A stretch of 18,242 nt of DNA from an uncultured Faecalicatena sp. (lineage in GTDB: Bacteria > Bacillota > Clostridia > Lachnospirales > Lachnospiraceae), in contig CABTYO010000037.1 of NCBI GenBank assembly GCA_902489075.1, forward strand, positions 1-18,242, in the 5' to 3' direction. Below, one piece after another: positions 14,738 through 18,242 of this stretch (position 1 is the first letter of the stretch; every line of letters starts with the position of its first letter). The notes below the pieces were generated by a model. The model searched no databases. It was given only the letters and a program-made list of their open reading frames with translations, and was not told the DNA's origin. The translations under genes and the position numbers were made by a program.

Positions 14738-15748
14738 ATGGCTTTATTTGAATCATATGAAAGAAGAATTGATAAAATCAATGAAGTATTAAACAGCTAT
14801 GGTATTGCTTCTATCGAAGAGGCAGAGAAGATTACAAAGGATGCCGGACTTGATGTATACAATCAGGTAAAAGGAATCCAGCCAATCTGTTTTGAGAACG
14901 CTTGCTGGGCATACATCGTAGGTGCAGCAATCGCAATCAAAAAAGGATGTACAACAGCAGCTGAGGCAGCAGCAGCAATCGGTGAAGGCCTTCAGGCTTT
15001 CTGTATCCCGGGATCTGTAGCAGATCAGCGTAAAGTAGGTCTTGGACACGGTAACTTAGGAAAGATGCTTCTGGAAGAAGACACAGACTGCTTCGCATTC
15101 CTGGCAGGACACGAGTCTTTCGCAGCAGCAGAAGGTGCCATTGGTATCGCTGAGAAAGCAAACAAGGTTCGTAAGAAACCTCTGCGTGTTATCCTGAATG
15201 GTCTTGGAAAAGACGCTGCAAAGATCATTTCCAGAATCAATGGATTTACATATGTACAGACAGAGTACGACTACTACACAGGAGAACTCAAAGAAGTTCA
15301 GAGAACAGCTTACTCAGAAGGTCTCCGTGCAAAGGTTAACTGCTATGGTGCAAACGACGTTCGTGAAGGTGTTGCAATCATGCACAAAGAAGGCGTTGAT
15401 GTTTCCATCACAGGTAACTCAACTAACCCGACACGTTTCCAGCACCCGGTAGCAGGTACATACAAGAAAGAATGTATCGAGCAGGGCAAGAAGTACTTCT
15501 CCGTAGCATCAGGCGGTGGTACAGGACGTACACTTCACCCGGACAACATGGCTGCAGGACCGGCTTCTTATGGTATGACAGATACACTTGGACGTATGCA
15601 TTCTGATGCACAGTTCGCTGGATCTTCATCCGTACCGGCTCACGTAGAGATGATGGGTCTGATCGGTGCAGGTAATAACCCGATGGTCGGAATGACAGTG
15701 GCCGTTGCAGTCAGCATCGAAGAGGCTCATAAAGAAGGTAAATTCTAA
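14738..15748 (+). CDS. GGGtGRT protein (uncharacterised family)
   Basis: This 336-residue protein is named for the motif GGGTGRT at 259-265 ('SVASGGGTGRTLHPDNMAAGP'). It has an N-terminal helical part (about 1-90), a Cys-containing segment (C51, C57, C71, C89), a Gly/Ala-rich centre ('LGHGNLGKMLLEEDT', 'VILNGLGKDAAKII') and a conserved C-terminus ('EMMGLIGAGNNPMVGMTVAVAV'). There is no signal peptide or membrane helix, so it should be cytosolic. Function is not known to me; constant pairing with the NifU-like scaffold suggests a metal-cluster role. Same biased codon set as its partner; AGGAGG before the ATG; a strong terminator follows. Confidence 0.9.
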   Translation: MALFESYERRIDKINEVLNSYGIASIEEAEKITKDAGLDVYNQVKGIQPICFENACWAYIVGAAIAIKKGCTTAAEAAAAIGEGLQAFCIPGSVADQRKVGLGHGNLGKMLLEEDTDCFAFLAGHESFAAAEGAIGIAEKANKVRKKPLRVILNGLGKDAAKIISRINGFTYVQTEYDYYTGELKEVQRTAYSEGLRAKVNCYGANDVREGVAIMHKEGVDVSITGNSTNPTRFQHPVAGTYKKECIEQGKKYFSVASGGGTGRTLHPDNMAAGPASYGMTDTLGRMHSDAQFAGSSSVPAHVEMMGLIGAGNNPMVGMTVAVAVSIEEAHKEGKF

Positions 15749-15760
15749 GAGACGACAGGT

Positions 15761-15785
15761 GTTCCACTGCCCTTAAAGGTGGAAC
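15761..15785 (+). repeat. Inverted repeat in the 3' untranslated region of the GGGtGRT gene
   Basis: GTTCCAC (15761-15767) and GTGGAAC (15779-15785) form a 7-bp stem around an 11-base loop, twelve bases after the stop codon and nine bases before the terminator. With the terminator it makes a double-hairpin 3' end, which can protect an abundant mRNA from 3' exonucleases. Confidence 0.55.
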
Positions 15786-15793
15786 ATTAAAGT

Positions 15794-15839
15794 AAAAAGG
15801 CTGTGAAAAAATAAGAAATTATTTTTTCACAGCCTTTTT
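15794..15839 (+). terminator. Strong intrinsic terminator after the GGGtGRT gene
   Basis: A perfect 21-bp inverted repeat: AAAAAGGCTGTGAAAAAAT at 15794 onward pairs with ATTTTTTCACAGCCTTTTT ending at 15839, closed by a GAAA loop (15815-15818). T-run at the end on the plus strand and A-run at the start make it usable in both directions. Confidence 0.93.
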
Positions 15840-15957
15840 GGCATACATTAAAATGACAGAAACTTCCTTTACGCAGATATGGAGAGAAAGCACTAATTTA
15901 AACCTGAAATAATATGATCTGTTCGGTTTTGAAAGTACTGACGATTTTTACATGGCG

Positions 15958-15986
15958 TTGACATATTATCGTGCCTTGCATATAAT
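15958..15986 (+). promoter_or_regulatory. Orphan full-consensus promoter
   Basis: TTGACA (15958-15963), 17 bases, TATAAT (15981-15986). Predicted start near 15993. Transcription would run into the 45-bp tandem repeats and a 33-codon open frame, not a recognisable gene. Between 15840 and 15957 nothing else was recognised. Confidence 0.82.
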
Positions 15987-16012
15987 AATAGTGACAGGTA
16001 GGAAACTATCTC

Positions 16013-16102
16013 AAAAGTAGCCCGCTTCCGGTCATGCGGATGATAAATAGACCGTGGAAAAGTAGCCCGCTTCCGGTCATGCGGATAATAAATAGACCGT
16101 GG
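16013..16102 (+). repeat. Two tandem 45-bp repeats in a promoter leader
   Basis: Copies at 16013-16057 and 16058-16102 differ at one base (GATGAT versus GATAAT). A partial third copy starts with AAAAGT at 16103. Each copy contains CGGTC and GACCG arms that can form a hairpin, plus the shorter CCGC/GCGG pair. They lie in the untranslated leader of the promoter at 15958-15986. Confidence 0.88.
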
Positions 16103-16111
16103 AAAAGTTTT

Positions 16112-16141
16112 AAGTCTCTTGCCGGAAACAGTAAGAGGCTT
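16112..16141 (+). promoter_or_regulatory. Leader hairpin before the short open frame
   Basis: AAGTCTCTT (16112-16120) pairs with AAGAGGCTT (16133-16141), nine pairs including one G-U, around a 12-base loop. It is followed by AATTTATACGAGGTG and an ATG at 16162, so it sits just upstream of a ribosome binding site rather than a T-run. It could regulate translation or be part of an attenuator whose gene is gone. Confidence 0.5.
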
Positions 16142-16364
16142 AATTTATACGAGGTGCAATTATGAAAATTTTAACCGGAAAATTGTACTTTGTTTGCGGG
16201 GCTTTTATACCTTTTTCTATTTTAACCAGGGTTTCTCTGGTTATGTCCACATTTTGTAACTGAAGCATTCGTACCAGTTCGGTTTGTCCGATTCCCGCAG
16301 ATAACCGGATACGTCTGATATTTCCCCCGATATTGATGCCAGCTTGTTTGATTTTTTGTTCCAT
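16140..16364 (-). pseudogene. Truncated XRE-family helix-turn-helix regulator
   Basis: Starting at the Met at 16364 ('MEQKIKQAGINIGGNIRRIRLSAG') the frame encodes about 74 residues. 'IGGNIRRIRLSAGIGQTELVRMLQ' followed by 'ITRETLVKIEKGI' is the helix-turn-helix of a small Firmicute XRE protein. In relatives the protein continues with another helix pair; here it switches after 'EKGIK' to an unrelated tail that is the antisense of the leader and ribosome binding site of a plus-strand frame. It looks as if a recombination joined two segments near 16190-16205. No good ribosome binding site was seen for the start. An in-frame GTG at 16394 is an alternative. Confidence 0.6.
16162..16263 (+). CDS. 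Possible leader peptide or broken gene start (33 codons)
   Basis: A 33-codon frame starts at an ATG six bases after GAGGTG, downstream of the consensus promoter and structured leader. The first dozen residues (MKILTGKLYFVCG) may be the true start of a lost gene; the rest is the antisense of the XRE coding sequence. It might be a leader peptide, a truncated gene or chance. I do not recognise it. Confidence 0.25.
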   Translation: MKILTGKLYFVCGAFIPFSILTRVSLVMSTFCN

Positions 16365-16418
16365 AGTCATAAGATTTAGTGCCCATTTTGTCACTTAATG
16401 AGGTTCGCTGTTTCACTA

Positions 16419-16580
16419 TTACTCCAGGACACCATGTTCCTTCTCATGCTGTGCGATTGCCTGACGTATAAGATATAAGACTTCTCCATTAATAGAACGG
16501 CCATCGAAATCAGCAAGGCTTTTTAATTTTTGGTGAGTCTCTGAATCAATTCTTAACCCTAAATGCTTGTCTTTTTCCAT
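16419..16580 (-). CDS. Small Arc-like ribbon-helix-helix protein (53 residues)
   Basis: The minus strand encodes 'MEKDKHLGLRIDSETHQKLK' and then 'SLADFDGRSINGEVLYLIRQAIAQHEKEHG'. This is an Arc/MetJ-type ribbon-helix-helix: strand at about 6-11 (HLGLRI), helix A about 13-24 and helix B about 29-47, ending in a charged tail. GGAAGG lies eight bases upstream of the ATG at 16580. It is transcribed divergently from the membrane protein gene at 16716; the shared 135-base interval holds repeated AAGTAC motifs, its likely operators. No toxin-like partner is next to it on the same strand. Confidence 0.75.
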   Translation of the reverse strand: MEKDKHLGLRIDSETHQKLKSLADFDGRSINGEVLYLIRQAIAQHEKEHGVLE

Positions 16581-16603
16581 TGTAAATCCTTCCTACTTAA
16601 AAT

Positions 16604-16685
16604 AAGTACAAAATAAGTTTGGTATTAAAGTACATTTTAAGTACGAATTCTGGTATAATGTTGAAAATGGACTTGAAATAAGTAC
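16604..16685. promoter_or_regulatory. Repeated AAGTAC motifs in a divergent intergenic region
   Basis: AAGTAC occurs at 16604-16609, 16628-16633, 16639-16644 and 16680-16685, with a near copy AAGTTT at 16615-16620. Start-to-start distances are 11, 13, 11 and 41, close to one helical turn for the first four. Two copies share the longer AAATAAGTAC. The cluster surrounds the -10 box at 16654. It looks like a set of RHH operator half-sites for the divergent 53-residue protein. Confidence 0.55.
16651..16659 (+). promoter_or_regulatory. Extended -10 promoter of the membrane protein gene
   Basis: TGGTATAAT (16651-16659) matches the extended -10 consensus TGnTATAAT; the -35 position (TACATT at 16631-16636) is poor and overlaps AAGTAC repeats. 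Predicted start near 16666, about 50 bases before the ATG at 16716. Confidence 0.6.
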
Positions 16686-16715
16686 ACTTTATTTTTGCCA
16701 TGGAGAAATTAGATT

Positions 16716-17438
16716 ATGCAAAAAAAGGGAGAAAAGAGAATCAAATATTATCAGATAAGAGTATGGATTTTTTGGGGGATGATAGGTGTCTTTATACTTT
16801 TGATAATTATTGTTTATTCTAGAGATAAACTTTACGAGAAATGGCTCCATAGCCAGAAACAGCAGGAAATATCTTATGCAGGTCGGAAGTCAAAACTGCA
16901 AGATCAGGAGGAGTGTTATCTTTGTGGAAACAGTAATGAGAGTCTGGTGAGGCATTATATAAACGACAATGCAATTGGGATTATTTCTTTAAATGATTGG
17001 TATGTAAAAGTGTTTGAATTAGGAGAAGACATTGACAACGGACAGGAATTTTCAGAAGAGGATAGCTTCACAATGGATTATATAAGTTCAGAGAAAATAG
17101 TGTACAGATCCGACAGTATTCAATCCAGAGGTTTAGCAAAAATAGAGATAACGTTACCAAATAGCTGTAGGCCTGATATTGAGATGATTGAGAACCATCT
17201 ATGTCAAAAATGTTTAGATAAGGTACTGGAATCCATGGAAATCACCCGTTGGAGATATGAGAAAAAGGAACCACTGCCATTATGCATAGTGGATTTTAAG
17301 ACACTGGAGATTTACTCTCTGCAAGATTGGCATACGGCCTGTTCTATCCGGGAATATTGGGTGGAAATAGAGCATAAAGAGGAGATGGGAGAGAAGAAAG
17401 TTATCATAGGAATGTATTATCTGCCATACAGAGAATAG
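16716..17438 (+). CDS. Membrane-anchored hypothetical protein with two CxxC motifs
   Basis: I do not recognise a family. The 240-residue protein has a basic N-terminus, one membrane segment at about 15-34 (IRVWIFWGMIGVFILLIIIVY) and no lipobox. The rest would lie outside the cell by the positive-inside rule. CYLC (C67, C70) and CQKC (C163, C166) are about 95 residues apart and could form one zinc site or disulfides. The C-terminal third is acidic with Trp and Tyr. GGAG lies about nine bases before the ATG. It is divergent from the small RHH gene and sits in a region with transfer signs; base composition is lower in GC than the housekeeping genes. Confidence 0.6.
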   Translation: MQKKGEKRIKYYQIRVWIFWGMIGVFILLIIIVYSRDKLYEKWLHSQKQQEISYAGRKSKLQDQEECYLCGNSNESLVRHYINDNAIGIISLNDWYVKVFELGEDIDNGQEFSEEDSFTMDYISSEKIVYRSDSIQSRGLAKIEITLPNSCRPDIEMIENHLCQKCLDKVLESMEITRWRYEKKEPLPLCIVDFKTLEIYSLQDWHTACSIREYWVEIEHKEEMGEKKVIIGMYYLPYRE

Positions 17439-17619
17439 TATGATCGACTTATTGTAAAAGAAAAATGTGGTATTTTACTTCCCTAAAGTTATCAGATGCC
17501 TTATAATATCAATATCACACACAAGAGATGATAATATTATGCTGAAACCAGAAGAAATTGACCAAAATGCCAGAAGATAAAGAAAAGCAGATAAGTGACT
17601 ATGAAAGGAAAATCTTCGA
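17439..17619. other. Non-coding or decayed stretch
   Basis: This AT-rich region has no solid gene. Two very short frames (13 codons from 17540 and 18 codons from about 17567, the latter ending in ATGA that overlaps the Met at 17620) look like pieces of a decayed upstream gene. No terminator hairpin with a T-run was found after the membrane protein gene. Confidence 0.35.
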
Positions 17620-17997
17620 ATGAAATATGTGCTTCAACACAAAAATGAAAGAGTTTTTGATTGTGAATTTGACGAGGAAAGTAAGAATATTATTTCTATC
17701 GGAAAAGTTTACGATCAGGAATTAATCCCGATAGGGATGCATCTTACAAATGGACATCCCGGGAAAAAGAGTTCTTTTTAAAGGCGGAAGAAATCTCTCT
17801 GGAGTGACTACTCTACGGCGCGTATAGAGGTGGATGCAGATATACCGTGCCAATCCTTTTACAGCACCCAGTCTGAGATGCTAAAGCATTTGAATATGAT
17901 TCCGGACATCCGGGATCAGGTACTGGATAAAATGCCGGTATATTTGGAGGAGGTTTTCAGAGAGTCTCAGGATTTTGGTACAGAACGGATTAGTTAA
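17620..17997 (+). pseudogene. Frame-broken gene remnant
   Basis: One frame starts 'MKYVLQHKNERVFDCEFDEE' and stops after 53 codons at 17781; the coding-like text then continues in another frame ('WTSREKEFFLKAEEISL', about 17751-17799) and returns to the first ('WSDYSTARIEVDADIPCQSF' to 'VFRESQDFGTERIS', stop at 17995-17997). Two compensating shifts between about 17745 and 17805 would give a single product of about 125 residues. The N-terminus resembles clostridial HipA-like or hypothetical proteins beginning 'MKYxLxHK'; this is weak and from memory. It may be one decayed gene or two fragments. Confidence 0.5.
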
Positions 17998-18027
17998 TAA
18001 ATAGCAGAACATACATTCGATATATTA

Positions 18028-18056
18028 TTGACATATAAGGACACATATGGTATTAT
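18028..18056 (+). promoter_or_regulatory. Promoter at the start of tnpA
   Basis: TTGACA (18028-18033), 17 bases, TATTAT (18051-18056). The predicted start falls at about 18063, the A of the tnpA ATG. CATAT (18032-18036) and ATATG (18045-18049) inside the spacer form a small inverted repeat that could belong to the transposon end. Confidence 0.65.
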
Positions 18057-18062
18057 TTATAT

Positions 18063-18242
18063 ATGAAGAAAATATATGATATATCAAATGTTTCAAGACT
18101 TACATATGGTCGCGGATATGTGTATTCACTGCAATACCACATTGTATGGTGTACAAAGTACCGGAAAGCGGTCTTAAAAGATGGGATTGATGCAGAATGC
18201 AAGGCAATGCTGCAGGAGATTGCCCGGCAGTATGCCTTTGAC
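18063..18242 (+). CDS. tnpA: IS200/IS605-family transposase TnpA, 5' part
   Basis: The first 60 residues are present and the gene runs off the window. 'GYVYSLQYHIVWCTKYRKAVL' is the conserved first strand of the Y1 HUH transposases of IS200/IS605; the HUH metal site and catalytic Tyr lie beyond the edge. These enzymes move single-stranded DNA between subterminal hairpins. An in-frame stop at 18036 limits upstream extension, so the ATG at 18063 is the first possible ATG. No ribosome binding site is present at a usable distance (TTATTTATAT precedes it), so expression may be leaderless or low. A tnpB may follow. Confidence 0.88.
   Translation, partial: MKKIYDISNVSRLTYGRGYVYSLQYHIVWCTKYRKAVLKDGIDAECKAMLQEIARQYAFD
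18063..18242 (+). mobile_element. IS200/IS605-type element, left part
   Basis: The tnpA coding sequence marks the element. Its left end should lie within about 65-100 bases upstream of the ATG, after the remnant that stops at 17997, but a clear boundary was not found. IS200/IS605 elements lack terminal inverted repeats, so the end must be found by subterminal hairpins such as the CATAT/ATATG pair at 18032-18049. Confidence 0.65.

Noticed and set aside
16013..16102. CRISPR array
   Set aside because: Only two units, directly abutting with no variable spacers, and no cas genes.
16604..16685. Plasmid-type replication iterons
   Set aside because: Sites are short, unevenly spaced, and no replication protein is encoded nearby.
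16419..17438. Toxin-antitoxin pair made of the RHH protein and its neighbour
   Set aside because: The genes are divergent rather than an operon and the neighbour has no toxin motifs.

Overview
The window looks like a chromosomal stretch of a low-to-moderate GC Gram-positive anaerobe, most likely a gut Lachnospiraceae (Dorea/Blautia/Coprococcus-like). This rests on gene content and protein style: a GGGtGRT protein beside a NifU-like scaffold, pyrB-pyrI, a bifunctional PheA, a DUF815 ATPase, RqcH, yicC-gmk-rpoZ and rimO-pgsA-cinA, all behind AGGAGG-type ribosome binding sites. Genus is an inference. No rRNA or tRNA gene was recognised.

Region 1 (1-1177) is a small plus-strand operon, a MarR-type regulator overlapping a flavodoxin-domain protein. 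It has a consensus promoter carrying paired GTAACaaGTTAC-type operators, and a GGGTCTGACCC hairpin element lies on each side.

Region 2 (1178-3620, minus strand) is read nitroreductase, pyrB, pyrI from one good promoter, with a perfect hairpin just before the pyrB ribosome binding site. A small CmpB-like membrane protein gene lies upstream of that promoter.

Region 3 (3682-7291, plus strand) holds pheA (phenylalanine biosynthesis), a DUF815-type AAA+ ATPase and a lipoprotein, closed by a two-way terminator shared with rqcH.

Region 4 (7338-9401, minus strand) holds a small ribbon-helix-helix protein followed by rqcH (ribosome-associated quality control). A perfect palindrome sits on the promoter.

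Region 5 (9466-13794, plus strand) is housekeeping: yicC, gmk and rpoZ (RNA decay, nucleotide supply, RNA polymerase), then rimO, pgsA and cinA, nearly or actually overlapping.

Region 6 (13795-15839) is the NifU-like/GGGtGRT pair. It uses a visibly different, repetitive codon set typical of very highly expressed genes and ends in a perfect 21-bp terminator stem. Its function is not known to me.

Region 7 (about 15840-18242) is an accessory, decayed patch. It contains an orphan consensus promoter with a two-copy 45-bp tandem repeat leader, a truncated XRE-type gene in the opposite direction, a 53-residue RHH protein divergent from an unknown membrane-anchored double-CxxC protein across repeated AAGTAC motifs, a frame-broken gene remnant, and the start of an IS200/IS605 tnpA that runs off the window.
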